Shown here: piece by piece, positions 1 to 9,134 of the stretch
Numbering within the stretch: position 1 is the first letter of the stretch
Layout of the letters: the number at the start of each line of letters is the position of its first letter
From: JAAYCU01 sp964401335
GTDB taxonomy: Bacteria; Planctomycetota; Phycisphaerae; UBA1845; PWPN01
DNA length: 64,000 bases
NCBI GenBank assembly: GCA_964401335.1
Contig: CAYNYK010000004.1
Coordinates: 1-64,000 of the forward strand
Direction of reading: 5' to 3'
Program-made: the position numbers and the translations under genes
The notes under the pieces: generated by a model
The model's database searches: none
What the model was told of the DNA's origin: nothing
Seen by the model: only the letters and a program-made list of their open reading frames with translations

Positions 1-255
1 CACGACGATTGGGAGATGGTACGCCGGTATTATCGCCTCCGCGACCAGCATGCCCTTGAAGCCATGCAGCGATTTACCACAGGTTCACCGCAGTCGCATA
101 GAGTAGCAAAGGGCCACGAAACGGCTCCAGACGACCCCGAACGACCTTTTGGGGAATATTTGGGGGATCATCGCGGCGAAGAAAATCGCGAAGGCCGAAA
201 ACAAGGATCGCAAGCCACGCAGAAAAAAGTACTTGCGCCTTGCGGAGCACATTAG
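1..255 (+). CDS. possible 3' end of a gene entering from the left
   Basis: The first reading frame is open from base 1 to a TAG at 253-255, so it could be the tail of a gene that begins outside the window. The encoded segment is hydrophilic and charged, with no domain or motif I recognise. Other frames, including two on the minus strand, are also open for 50 or more codons here, so coding is not proven. The stop lies 15 bases before the convergent tRNA gene. Confidence 0.2.
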   Translation, partial: HDDWEMVRRYYRLRDQHALEAMQRFTTGSPQSHRVAKGHETAPDDPERPFGEYLGDHRGEENREGRKQGSQATQKKVLAPCGAH

Positions 256-270
256 AAGGTCAAACTAAAC

Positions 271-356
271 GGAGAGGGGGGGATTCGAACCCCCGGTACG
301 GTTGCCCGCACACTGGTTTTCGAAACCAGCTCCATCAGCCACTCGGACACCTCTCC
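271..356 (-). tRNA. tRNA-Ser (anticodon CGA)
   Basis: Read on the minus strand, this folds as an 86-nt cloverleaf. The acceptor arm is GGAGAGG paired with CCTCTCC. The anticodon arm is CTGGT-TTCGAAA-ACCAG with CGA in the loop, which reads UCG codons. A long variable arm typical of serine tRNAs follows, then the T arm with GGTTCGAATCC. The 3' CCA is not encoded: the next bases in the tRNA direction are GTTTAG. Confidence 0.95.
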
Positions 357-697
357 AAATAATTTATTGCCTAAATGGTTGCCTAAACCTTTCCGGATAC
401 ACGAGGGTTTGAAACCGGCCTTTCCCGCAATTAGCAGGAAAAGCAGAGACTCCATCGGACCACGTTCATCGACGAAACAAACGAGCGGGTAATATCACCT
501 CGTTCATGCCAGCGGTCAAGCACCCAATCGTCTGGCATCCCTTTGCCCCGTCAAATGACCTTATTTCCGCCAAAGGCGACAACCGGCCGACAGCCACGTT
601 AAAACAGCGAACCCGTGAGGGTCCTATTTTAACCAACGAGCATGGCCGATGCCAAATCTCCGCCAAACGCGAAGTAAATACATGTTCTTTAGGTCTC
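357..697. other. 341-bp gap with no gene seen
   Basis: This lies between the tRNA gene and the 3' end of the minus-strand glycosidase-like gene. Short open frames on both strands run into that gene's antisense and look like shadows. I see no clear rho-independent terminator, tRNA or strong promoter. Confidence 0.5.
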
Positions 698-3600
698 TTA
701 ATAACGGGCGACGATCTCCTGCGGCCCTTCGACATCGCCGGGCAGGATGACCCATTCCTTCTTCGCGTCAAACTGATCGTAGGCCTGGCCGTTGACGGTC
801 ACAGCCTGGATCGGCTTCTGTTCCGGATGGCGGAAACGCACATAAATCCGTTTCGGCCGATTCCGCGATAACGCCGACAATGTCGCCTTGATCTCACCCT
901 TGGCTATGTTGGAAGTCATCTTGAAGGTCAGCGGGCCGAAATGGGTCGCCGCCCGCTCGATGCCGATTTCTTTTCCGTCCGCCAACCAATAACGCGGTAC
1001 GGCCTGCCCCAGATACAAATCTTTCCCCTGCTCATGAATGAACATCAAGCGCAGCCAATACGTCGCTTGAGCCTCGTCGCTGCTCTTGAAGTGGTCCCCT
1101 ACCGGATAACTCAACTCCGGCAGGCAATGCTCATTACACATGCGGATTTCGGGATAAAAAGAAGAGGTAAAACCGTTGAAAAAGGCACGCACGTAATGTT
1201 TGATCTCGTCCCGCCGCAGATAAGGTATCGGCCCATCCAGAAGCTGAGGCTGCATGGAAAAACCGCCCCGCGAGAACCAGAACCAATCGAACACCGGGAT
1301 GTCGTAGCCGTAATCCTTCGAGATATACAGATTGTCCTCGTAGTCCTTGAGTATCCACTTCGTTTCCGGGGCCTCCGGGGACAGCAGGCCGTAGGCGGCC
1401 AGGAAAAGCGAGCCCTCCAGCGTCTCGCGCAGCCAACCCTGGGACCGCCCCCGCTCGTACAACCGCGAGGGGATTTTTGGTACATAGGTCATGTCCCGCA
1501 GCTTGACGACCGGACAGCGAATACGCGATTCGGTCCACCCCTTCATCAGGTCATCGTAGTAGGCCTTGGCCTCCTGACGCAGACGCCCCGCCTCGGGGTG
1601 ACCGAAATCGGCCAAAGCCTCCGCCGCCGCGGTAAAGCCCCAGGAAGCGGCCGCGTTCGTCGCCAGCCAGTACCAGTAATCCTGGACATCCTCGAGCGAG
1701 CCGGTGGGCAGGAAGCCGTATTCGATCGGCCGCTGCCCCTCAGCATTCGGTTTCATCGTCGCCTGACGCTCGCGAATAATGAATTCGCAACCTTTGATGA
1801 TTTTCGGAGCCACCCGCTCCATCCAGGCTTGATCCCGGGTATACCACCAATGCTCGGCCAGACCCCACAAGGTATACCCCTGGCTCTTATTGTATTCGCC
1901 GGATTCATGGCCCCCCGCTCCGTAAAAGCAACCCTCCACCGAAGTGTAATTGCCCTTGAAAAGCCGCGTGCCCTGGTAATGCAGCATGTTTTCCAGACAT
2001 TGCTCGGCCATGCGATGATAACCGCGCCGGTCGAGGTCCGTAATCATCATCATCGATTCGTTGAAATAATCGCCATAGCGAAACGAACCCACATGGGCAT
2101 GCAGGATATCGCTGTCCAATTCCTTCCAACAGTTGACCGCCATGTGGCGAACATGAGCCTTGTAAAAATCGTTGAGCCACGGTTCCGGCGTGATGAGTTC
2201 GCTGCCCTGCGCGGTCAACACCTTCCAGAATGCGCAAACCCGCTCGGCGGCTTCCGTGAATTCTCGCTTGCGCAGCGCCTCGATTTCCTCATCCTTGTCC
2301 AGGGTGATCGAAGGAACGGCCAGGAATACCTCGTGCGTTTCACCCGGAGCAAGATCGAGCGACCAGATGATTCCCCGATCTTGGGTGGCAAACACTCTCT
2401 TTTCTATGTCCCAAAACCGATGGACTTTCAGCAATTCATGCCCCCCCGGCCCTTCCTGAACGAGTTCGCCCCGCCCCCGTTTGTCGAACAGAAACTGGTA
2501 GGTCAACTGCCCATCCGATCGGCACTCCAGCCAATCTCCCCGTATGCTCATCCGCTGGCGCTCGTTATCCGCCACCGTCAAATTCAAACTCGCCCGAGCC
2601 TTTTCCGAAGCGGACGTGTTCACCACGCGCAACTTGATGAGTAAAACGCTGGGATCGTCCAGTTCAATATCGCTTAAGTTACCATCCAACACATCCAGCA
2701 CGGTCTGGGATTCATAGTAAATCGGCCCGTTTTGCCACCACGTGCTCACCTGGGGTAAATATCCGTCGCGCAATTCGCGTCCGCCGACTTCGCCATCGAC
2801 ATCAAAGCGAATCTGAAACAGCCCCCCCTCCCAGGCTTTTCGGGCGCTGTCCCGCGGACTTTCAGGTAACTTGAACCACCGTTCCGTCGAGGAAATCTCC
2901 ATCATGCCGTCGCGATGCTGGCTGATCACGTTGCGGTTGCCCGGCAGGCCATGTACGAAATACAAAGGACGCTTCAAGGGCATGTCGTCCCAGGACCGCA
3001 TGAGCGTTTGCTCGGGAACGTCGAAAACCATGTCATACACGGATCGGCCGGTATGCTCCTTTAAGATGCCACGGTATTTCTCAAGGGTCATGGGGTCTTC
3101 GCCGTGAACGACCGACATGCCCAGATCATCCACCAGGATCCGCTGGCCGGCGGCCACGTCCGCAATCGCGAACGAAAACGGCCGATGCTTGGAACGCACG
3201 GTCATGATCGTCCGGTCGTAAGGCAGAGGGCTGGGATCAACCGCCTGCAACAGGTCCACCTCCAGTCCGCCGGATTTTCCTTGCGGAAGAATATAAAAAT
3301 GGATGTCGTCCTTGCTCATCACCTGAACGCCGGTGATCGGCCGGACCTGCTGGATGAAACCGTTAAATATTTCAAGATACCCCAGATCGTCGGTGTCCAC
3401 CTTGATCGTCGGCTCCGCCGGCTCGCCAAAAAAGATCCGCACGGTCAACGGTTTCAGCACCGCATCGGTCAAGACCCGCAAACGTTCGATCACGGGTAAA
3501 GCCTCTTCCCCCCGTATGCGAATTTGCAGCGTTTTTCGATAGGTTACGCCCTCCTCCTTCAGGTCCGGAAATTCGGCTTGCGTCGAGTCAAACGTGTAGG

Positions 3601-4018
3601 TCCACTGTCGTCCCTTCACCTTCCACCGGCCGTGGGCCGCCTTCCACTGGCCGTTGGTCCAATCATCCATGTCGCTCCAGCCGTGCATTCCGGGATCGCC
3701 GACCATCGGGTCGGCCTGCCCGTTCCAGCCCTTGCCGTGCCAGTATTCGATCTTGATTTTGTTCGGATCAGGCAACACCCCCTCGCCCGCGAAGTCCACT
3801 ACAACCTGACGGACTTTCCTCGGCTCCGCCCAACGTACCCCGTGAACCTTCGGGTCGGTCTGCAGCAACGGCATCCCGAACAAGGCCGCATCGAACGACG
3901 CCCCTGCCTCGGCCGCCGATGATCCGTGAACCAAGGTCAGCGTCGTCATCCAAGCCATCGTCACCGCAATCGTCATGAAATGTGCCATACCCGGCCTAGC
4001 CGCTTTCGTTATTGCCAT
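698..4018 (-). CDS. large secreted six-hairpin-glycosidase-like protein
   Basis: This 1106-residue protein is probably exported and acts on a polysaccharide. Residues 1-36 form a signal peptide ending near SSAAEA. Residues 50-170 look like a beta-sandwich carbohydrate-binding or discoidin-type region. Residues about 590-1010 are helical and rich in Trp, Tyr, Asp and Glu, with stretches such as GSFRYGDYFNES and SGEYNKSQGYTLWGLAEHWW that resemble an (alpha/alpha)6 toroid of the six-hairpin glycosidase class. A final beta-rich domain fills the last 90 residues. The ATG at 4018 follows an AGGAAGG ribosome site and is the only start that keeps the signal peptide. It is divergent from the DUF2961 lipoprotein pair, which suggests a shared sugar-processing role. 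I cannot name the family or the catalytic residues. Confidence 0.65.
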   Translation of the reverse strand: MAITKAARPGMAHFMTIAVTMAWMTTLTLVHGSSAAEAGASFDAALFGMPLLQTDPKVHGVRWAEPRKVRQVVVDFAGEGVLPDPNKIKIEYWHGKGWNGQADPMVGDPGMHGWSDMDDWTNGQWKAAHGRWKVKGRQWTYTFDSTQAEFPDLKEEGVTYRKTLQIRIRGEEALPVIERLRVLTDAVLKPLTVRIFFGEPAEPTIKVDTDDLGYLEIFNGFIQQVRPITGVQVMSKDDIHFYILPQGKSGGLEVDLLQAVDPSPLPYDRTIMTVRSKHRPFSFAIADVAAGQRILVDDLGMSVVHGEDPMTLEKYRGILKEHTGRSVYDMVFDVPEQTLMRSWDDMPLKRPLYFVHGLPGNRNVISQHRDGMMEISSTERWFKLPESPRDSARKAWEGGLFQIRFDVDGEVGGRELRDGYLPQVSTWWQNGPIYYESQTVLDVLDGNLSDIELDDPSVLLIKLRVVNTSASEKARASLNLTVADNERQRMSIRGDWLECRSDGQLTYQFLFDKRGRGELVQEGPGGHELLKVHRFWDIEKRVFATQDRGIIWSLDLAPGETHEVFLAVPSITLDKDEEIEALRKREFTEAAERVCAFWKVLTAQGSELITPEPWLNDFYKAHVRHMAVNCWKELDSDILHAHVGSFRYGDYFNESMMMITDLDRRGYHRMAEQCLENMLHYQGTRLFKGNYTSVEGCFYGAGGHESGEYNKSQGYTLWGLAEHWWYTRDQAWMERVAPKIIKGCEFIIRERQATMKPNAEGQRPIEYGFLPTGSLEDVQDYWYWLATNAAASWGFTAAAEALADFGHPEAGRLRQEAKAYYDDLMKGWTESRIRCPVVKLRDMTYVPKIPSRLYERGRSQGWLRETLEGSLFLAAYGLLSPEAPETKWILKDYEDNLYISKDYGYDIPVFDWFWFSRGGFSMQPQLLDGPIPYLRRDEIKHYVRAFFNGFTSSFYPEIRMCNEHCLPELSYPVGDHFKSSDEAQATYWLRLMFIHEQGKDLYLGQAVPRYWLADGKEIGIERAATHFGPLTFKMTSNIAKGEIKATLSALSRNRPKRIYVRFRHPEQKPIQAVTVNGQAYDQFDAKKEWVILPGDVEGPQEIVARY

Positions 4019-4072
4019 AAGTTACCTTCCTCGTCTTTATGCCCTTTGGACTCAACTATTCACATGGCCGTC

Positions 4073-4078
4073 ATTATA
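4073..4078 (-). promoter_or_regulatory. candidate -10 box for the glycosidase-like gene
   Basis: A perfect TATAAT reads on the minus strand about 55 bases upstream of the ATG at 4018. The matching -35 region is poor (CTGGCC at 17-bp spacing), so this is only a weak proposal. Confidence 0.25.
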
Positions 4079-4194
4079 GGGAGAAACGCGGCTTCGGCCA
4101 GCATATTTACTTTCCGGTACCATCGGGTTATGTTCACGGAGATGTTCGCCAACATCGTGCGATTGCTCCGACATGTACTCGCAAGGAGAAAAGG

Positions 4195-5334
4195 ATGAAG
4201 GCGCGTCATTTCTATCCGGAAATGTTGCTCGTTCTTTTACCGGTCCTGTTCATCGGCTGTCAGGCTCCCCCCAATCCTACGCACACCTGCATGATCAATG
4301 ATACCCTCTGCATGATTCCCCCGGGCGTGGAAAGTCGGGCCATCACGTGGGAAAATCGTACCGGTGCACCCGGCGCCGGAGGACAGGCGGCGTCGCGTCT
4401 TGGTGTTGGCCGAAAGGGCTCGGCCTGTGTGAAAAATATCCCGAACGGCGACACCGTGGTCCTGATGGACTATCAGGGTTGTGGTATTATCCGTCATATC
4501 TGGATGATCGTCCGCCCCCGTGAGCCACAGCATCTGCGTAATCTGATTTTGCGCATGTACTGGGACAACAGCGTGGTTCCCAGTGTCGAGGTACCTCTCG
4601 GCGACTTTTTCGGTACGGCTCACGGCCGTATGGCCGAACTGTCCTCCGCCTACATGGTCAGCCCTTGCGGGCTCGGCTTCAACTGCTACTTTCCAATGCC
4701 CTTTGCCACGGCGGCAAAAATCACTATCGAAAACGACATGCCGGACGGCGAGATTCTCCGCACCTTGTTCTACCAGATCGACTTCGAAAAACATCAACGA
4801 CTCCCGGCCATCGCCGGTCGATTTCACGCCGCGTTCCGCCGGCAGAATCCCACCGTGCTCAAACAGGATTATGTCGTGCTCGACGGGGTCGAGGGGCCGG
4901 GCGCCTTTGTGGGATGCGTGATCGGAGTGCGTCCGCTTTCCGAAAACTGGTGGGGCGAGGGCGAAATGAAATTCTATATCGACGACGATCAGGAATTCCC
5001 CACCATTTGCGGGACGGGCACCGAAGATTATTTCTGCTTCGCCAATGGAATTCGCCTGTACCATTCAAGCTACCAGGGTTGCACCCTGGATCTGAAAAAC
5101 GACTTTTTCAAACACGGCCTGATCAGTCTCTATCGCTGGCATGGCCCGGACCCGATATACTTCCAGAAAAGTCTGAAAGCGACGATCCAGCAGATCGGCC
5201 TGAAAGAGGGTGGTTTGTATGAACGCAGCGACGATTGGTGCAGCGTCGCCTATTGGTACCAGGCGAAGCCGATTTCGCGAAGGGAACCCCTGCCGGACCG
5301 TGCTGCGCGAACGAATGGCATCATCGAACCCTGA
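4195..5334 (+). CDS. DUF2961 (GH172-type) lipoprotein, first of a tandem pair
   Basis: This 379-residue lipoprotein belongs to the DUF2961 family, known from GH172 enzymes that act on fructan or arabinan linkages. The start at 4195 is chosen over an open frame from 4039 because it follows AAGGAGAAAAGG and gives a proper signal peptide with the lipobox LFIGC. Family landmarks include GDFFGTAHGRM, WWGEGEMKFYIDDD and GTGTEDYF. The last two carry the acidic residues expected at the active site, which is family knowledge rather than proof. The next gene downstream is a close paralogue. It probably sits on the periplasmic face of a membrane. The substrate is unknown. Confidence 0.85.
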   Translation: MKARHFYPEMLLVLLPVLFIGCQAPPNPTHTCMINDTLCMIPPGVESRAITWENRTGAPGAGGQAASRLGVGRKGSACVKNIPNGDTVVLMDYQGCGIIRHIWMIVRPREPQHLRNLILRMYWDNSVVPSVEVPLGDFFGTAHGRMAELSSAYMVSPCGLGFNCYFPMPFATAAKITIENDMPDGEILRTLFYQIDFEKHQRLPAIAGRFHAAFRRQNPTVLKQDYVVLDGVEGPGAFVGCVIGVRPLSENWWGEGEMKFYIDDDQEFPTICGTGTEDYFCFANGIRLYHSSYQGCTLDLKNDFFKHGLISLYRWHGPDPIYFQKSLKATIQQIGLKEGGLYERSDDWCSVAYWYQAKPISRREPLPDRAARTNGIIEP

Positions 5335-5390
5335 GAATAAACGGAAAGTCAAGGTAACATGCCGTTGCCCTCATGCACGGGAGAAACAAG

Positions 5391-6545
5391 ATGAACATTT
5401 GGCGTAGGTATTCAGCGAAAATTTTTACCGTTTTGCCGGTGGTATTCATCGGCTGCCAGGCCACTCCTGCCGCTCCGGGTATCAGCGTCACCAACGACGC
5501 GCTCTTTGTGATTCCCGCGAACGTGGAGAGCCGGTCAATCACCCAGGAAAACCCTACCGGTGAAAAAGGCGCCGGCGGAAAGGCGGCATCCAAACTCGGG
5601 CCGGCTCGAAAAGGCACCCCTTGTATCCGTCAGGTTAAGAATGGCGAAACGGCCACTCTGATGGATTACCACGGTTGTGGGATCATTCGTCATCTCTGGA
5701 TCACCCTTAAACCGAATGACCCGCAACATCTGCGTAATTTAATCCTTCGCATGTATTGGGATGGCAGTAAAGTGCCCAGTGTCGAGGTGCCCTTGGGCGA
5801 TTTCTTCGGTACGGCCCACGGCCGCATGGTCGAGTTATCCTCCGCCTACATGACCTGTCCGCGAGGTCGGGGCTTCAACTGTTTCTTCCCCATGCCCTTC
5901 GCCACCGGGGCTCGAATCACCGTGGAAAACGACATGCCGGACAACGAAGCCGTTCGCGCCCTGTTCTATCAGATCGACTTTGAAGAACGCGACCACCTGC
6001 CGAACGGCTCCGGGCGTTTCCACGCCCAGTTTCGGCGGCAAAACCCGACCATCCTGACGAACGATTATGTTGTCCTCGACGGCGTGGAGGGACCGGGCGC
6101 GTTTGTCGGCTGCGTGATCGGGGTGCGCACCCTCAGCGGCAACTGGTGGGGCGAGGGTGAAATGAAATTTTTCCTCGATGGAGATGGCGAGTTTCCCACC
6201 ATTTGCGGCACCGGTTCCGAGGATTATTTCTGCGCCGCCTATGGCATGGGATTGTTTCAAACCCTGTACCACGGCTGTACGCTCTATCTCGAAAACGAAT
6301 TCTTTAAGACCCCCTTGGTCAGCATGTATCGCTGGCACGGTCCCGACCCGGTCTACTTCAAGAAAGACCTGAAGGCCACCATTCAGCAGATCGGCTGGGT
6401 CCGCGGCGGCATGTATGAACGCAGCGACGACTGGTGCAGCGTGGCCTACTGGTATCAGGCGAAACCGATCAGCCGGATACCCCCCCTGCCGGACCGCGCA
6501 GCCCGAACCGCGGACATCATCGAACCGCCGAAACCGAAGAATTGA
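5391..6545 (+). CDS. DUF2961 (GH172-type) lipoprotein, second of a tandem pair
   Basis: This 384-residue lipoprotein is a close paralogue of the gene just upstream. Long blocks are identical, for example VLDGVEGPGAFVGCVIGVR and GDFFGTAHGRM, as is the spacing of WWGEGEMKFFLDGD and GTGSEDYF. The signal peptide ends in the lipobox VFIGC. I chose the ATG at 5391 because GGGAGAAACAAG precedes it; an ATG at 5373 would add six residues. The gap after the first copy is only 56 bp, so the two are probably co-transcribed and arose by local duplication. Differences are spread over the whole length, so the duplication is not recent. Confidence 0.85.
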   Translation: MNIWRRYSAKIFTVLPVVFIGCQATPAAPGISVTNDALFVIPANVESRSITQENPTGEKGAGGKAASKLGPARKGTPCIRQVKNGETATLMDYHGCGIIRHLWITLKPNDPQHLRNLILRMYWDGSKVPSVEVPLGDFFGTAHGRMVELSSAYMTCPRGRGFNCFFPMPFATGARITVENDMPDNEAVRALFYQIDFEERDHLPNGSGRFHAQFRRQNPTILTNDYVVLDGVEGPGAFVGCVIGVRTLSGNWWGEGEMKFFLDGDGEFPTICGTGSEDYFCAAYGMGLFQTLYHGCTLYLENEFFKTPLVSMYRWHGPDPVYFKKDLKATIQQIGWVRGGMYERSDDWCSVAYWYQAKPISRIPPLPDRAARTADIIEPPKPKN

Positions 6546-6669
6546 TAGCCGCGTCTGAATATGCTTACCGGAGATTTATAGGCGCGGGGCTATGACGCGC
6601 GGCCCCTGCAGGATATGAAGGCGGCCCGCCATGGCGCTCCACCTGAAAGGGTGTGCTCTCGTCGGCGTG

Positions 6670-6698
6670 TTGACGAAAAGTAATTTTCTTTCTAGATT
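6670..6698 (+). promoter_or_regulatory. candidate promoter for the coiled-coil membrane gene
   Basis: TTGACG at 6670-6675 and TAGATT at 6693-6698 are separated by 17 bp. This sits about 90 bases upstream of the GTG start at 6788, in the gap after the DUF2961 pair. Confidence 0.45.
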
Positions 6699-6787
6699 AT
6701 CCTCCAGAGATTTAATGGACGGACTTTACACCGCGCCGGACCGGGCAATAAACGCCTTCGGCCGGCCCCTTTCGGGAGCAACCCGTC

Positions 6788-7843
6788 GTGCCTGATGATT
6801 CCTATCGAAACAAGTCGTTGCGACAAGTAGCCGCCATAGCCACCGCCGTAGCGGTAACAGTTGGGCTGATTATCATGATTTGCGGGCTGGTGGAACTGGT
6901 CCGCAGCGGCCCCGCCGGTTTCTATATGTTGGCCGGCGGTGCGGTCCTGGCGGCCGTCGTGTTGCTGCTGCAAGTACTGGTATCCATGCTCTTGAAGACG
7001 GAGGCGAACCTTGGTCGCCTGCATCAGGTAACGCTCGATCAACACGATATTTTGCTGCGCATGGAGCCGCTGGTAAAGGTGATCGCCGACAACAGCCAGA
7101 TTTCCGATTCGGCACGCTCGCTGTCCAATCGCGAGAAGGAACTGGAAGCCCTGCGCCAGGCCATTCGAGAAGAGATGTACAAGGGTGACTGGGAAGCGGC
7201 AAACTACCTGATCGAGCAGATGGAGCAGCGGTTTGGATACAAGGAAGAAGCGAAGAAACTGCGCGAGGAGATGGCCACCGCCCGGGAAATGACCATCGAG
7301 GAAAAGCTTCACGAAGCGATAGCCCATATCTCGAAATTGATGGACGAATTTCGCTGGACGCGGGCCGGACAGGAAATCCAACGGTTGATCAAACTTTTTC
7401 CCCGGCACGAACGGATCAATGCTCTGCCGACCGAATTGAATCGGCGTCGGGAAGCCCGCAAGCAGGAACTGTTAAATCAATGGAACATCGTGGTGCAGCG
7501 CGAGGAAATCGACAAGGGCATCGAAATTCTCACCGAGCTGGATCAATACCTGAGTTCAAGCGAGGCCGCCCAACTTCAGGAATCAGCCCGGCACGTGTTC
7601 AAGGCCCGTTTACTGCAAATGGGGGTTCGTTTCGGGCTAGCCGTCCAGGAGGCCCGTTGGCGGGACGCGCTGGAGATCGGCGTGCAAATTCGCGAGGAGT
7701 TCCCCAACAGCCGTATCGCCCGTGAAATCGGGGCGAAAATCGAGACTCTGCGCTTGCGGGCCGGCTTCATCAGTTCGGAGGAAGGTACCGCTAAAGATAA
7801 AGAACCATCCAAGCTCGCGGAGGCGGAGCGAACGAACAAATGA
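6788..7843 (+). CDS. membrane-anchored coiled-coil protein of unknown function
   Basis: This 351-residue protein has two predicted membrane helices near the N terminus (about residues 13-35 and 43-66). A long charged helical region follows, rich in Glu, Arg, Lys and Leu, with heptad-like and tetratricopeptide-like spacing. The C-terminal tail is hydrophilic. The start is a GTG preceded by GGGAGCAACCC. No enzymatic motif is visible. It has its own candidate promoter and converges with the URO-D operon, so the neighbourhood does not reveal its job. A scaffold or envelope-stress sensor is possible, but this is a guess. Confidence 0.7.
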   Translation: MPDDSYRNKSLRQVAAIATAVAVTVGLIIMICGLVELVRSGPAGFYMLAGGAVLAAVVLLLQVLVSMLLKTEANLGRLHQVTLDQHDILLRMEPLVKVIADNSQISDSARSLSNREKELEALRQAIREEMYKGDWEAANYLIEQMEQRFGYKEEAKKLREEMATAREMTIEEKLHEAIAHISKLMDEFRWTRAGQEIQRLIKLFPRHERINALPTELNRRREARKQELLNQWNIVVQREEIDKGIEILTELDQYLSSSEAAQLQESARHVFKARLLQMGVRFGLAVQEARWRDALEIGVQIREEFPNSRIAREIGAKIETLRLRAGFISSEEGTAKDKEPSKLAEAERTNK

Positions 7844-7895
7844 GGCAGAGCGGGCGCACGTCAACGTCGAACCAGTGGGTCGCCGCACGGTGCAT

Positions 7896-9122
7896 TCAGC
7901 TCGCGTTGACTGCGTCGAACATGGCCACAATGTTCGCCGGAGGTACGTTCGCTTGGATATTGTGGACCTGCTGAAACACAAACCCCCCGCCGGGACGTAA
8001 AATGTCAACCTGACGGCGGACATGATCCGCCACTTCCTGGGGTGTGGCCTGCGGCAAAATCCGTTGCGTATCACAGCCGCCGCCCCAGAAAACAAGGTCT
8101 TTTCCGAATTCCTTTTTCAATTCGCCGGCGTCCATGCCCCGGCAGGAAATCTGCACGGGATTGATGGCATCCAGCCCGGCTTCGATAAGATCGGGCAGCA
8201 ATTCCCGGACCCCGCCGCAGCAGTGCAACAGTACCTTGACATTGGCCAGTTCCTTGGCCTTGTTCCATAGCATCTGATGTCGGGGTTTGAAAAATTCACG
8301 GTACATTTGCGGCGAAATCTGCGGACCGCGCTGCATGCCAAGATCATCACCGAAGACGATGATGTCGATATGACTGCCGACCGTCTTCAGAAAGTTTTCC
8401 AGGTTGCGCAGGTGCATTTCAGTGGCCCGATCGAGGAAATCGTGCGCGGTTTTCGGATCGGCGGCAAGCAGGAATAAAAAATTATCGTTGCGCCAAAGGA
8501 ATTGTCCAAGCTCCAACAAGTTGCCACCGAACAAGCCGAGAACGGCCTTATCCGTCTGCTGACGGAGCTTTTCGGCACCACGGCGCAGTTTGTCCTGCCC
8601 GTCGGGTCCACCAACCAGCGGGCCGGGCGGCGCGGCACAACCGACCCACATGCAGTCCTCCAATACGTCGGTCATCCTGTCGAGGTCGGCGTTTTCGGCG
8701 AAGGGGTAATAAACCTGCTCAAAATAGAGGCCGCCGTCAGGCATGCGGGCGACGACCGTTCCGTCATCGGCCTGCATGAGCCATTGACCATCTCCACGTT
8801 GCGGCCGACACCAGTAAGGCATCAAGCACGGCGTACCGTCGGGCAACGTCCAATTCACCCAACAGTCGTCATCGAGGGCGAATCCCCGCCCCAGCTCGAT
8901 GGTGTCCACGTTGAAACGGGTTAAAACATCATCATCCACGATTGCCAATTGCTGCACCGGGTCATAGACGCGGATGGGTTTCTTTTCCAAGCCAAGGTAA
9001 TCGCGCAGCTTCACATAGGCGATGGCGCTGATTCCCGAAGAGCGGTGTCCGGATAAATCGATGGGTACCCGATCCGACTCCCGGTGATTCAGCGCGGCCA
9101 ATATACGTTCACGCGAGGTCAT
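7896..9122 (-). CDS. uroporphyrinogen decarboxylase (URO-D) family protein
   Basis: This 408-residue cytoplasmic protein has the URO-D/MtaA barrel signature. It opens with MTSRERILAALNHRESDRVPID, typical of this family. It carries LHCCGGVRELLPDLIEAGLDAINPVQ, with likely metal-binding His-Cys-Cys, and ends with a family-type GGGFVFQQVHNIQANVPPANI block. The arginine-rich N-terminal motif of true HemE is absent, so haem biosynthesis is unlikely. A corrinoid-linked methyltransferase or an uncharacterised sugar-related enzyme fits better. It is the last gene of a three-gene operon, 12 bp after a Gfo/Idh/MocA oxidoreductase. That context points to catabolism of a modified sugar or methylated compound. 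Confidence 0.8.
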   Translation of the reverse strand: MTSRERILAALNHRESDRVPIDLSGHRSSGISAIAYVKLRDYLGLEKKPIRVYDPVQQLAIVDDDVLTRFNVDTIELGRGFALDDDCWVNWTLPDGTPCLMPYWCRPQRGDGQWLMQADDGTVVARMPDGGLYFEQVYYPFAENADLDRMTDVLEDCMWVGCAAPPGPLVGGPDGQDKLRRGAEKLRQQTDKAVLGLFGGNLLELGQFLWRNDNFLFLLAADPKTAHDFLDRATEMHLRNLENFLKTVGSHIDIIVFGDDLGMQRGPQISPQMYREFFKPRHQMLWNKAKELANVKVLLHCCGGVRELLPDLIEAGLDAINPVQISCRGMDAGELKKEFGKDLVFWGGGCDTQRILPQATPQEVADHVRRQVDILRPGGGFVFQQVHNIQANVPPANIVAMFDAVNAS

Positions 9123-9134
9123 TATCCTACTTCC

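Noticed and set aside
941..2644. 567-codon plus-strand open frame
   Set aside because: It is antisense to the large glycosidase-like gene, has low-complexity composition and no start context; it is a shadow of GC-rich coding DNA.
7896..9122. HemE for haem biosynthesis
   Set aside because: The N-terminal arginine motif of HemE is missing and the operon context is sugar-type dehydrogenases.
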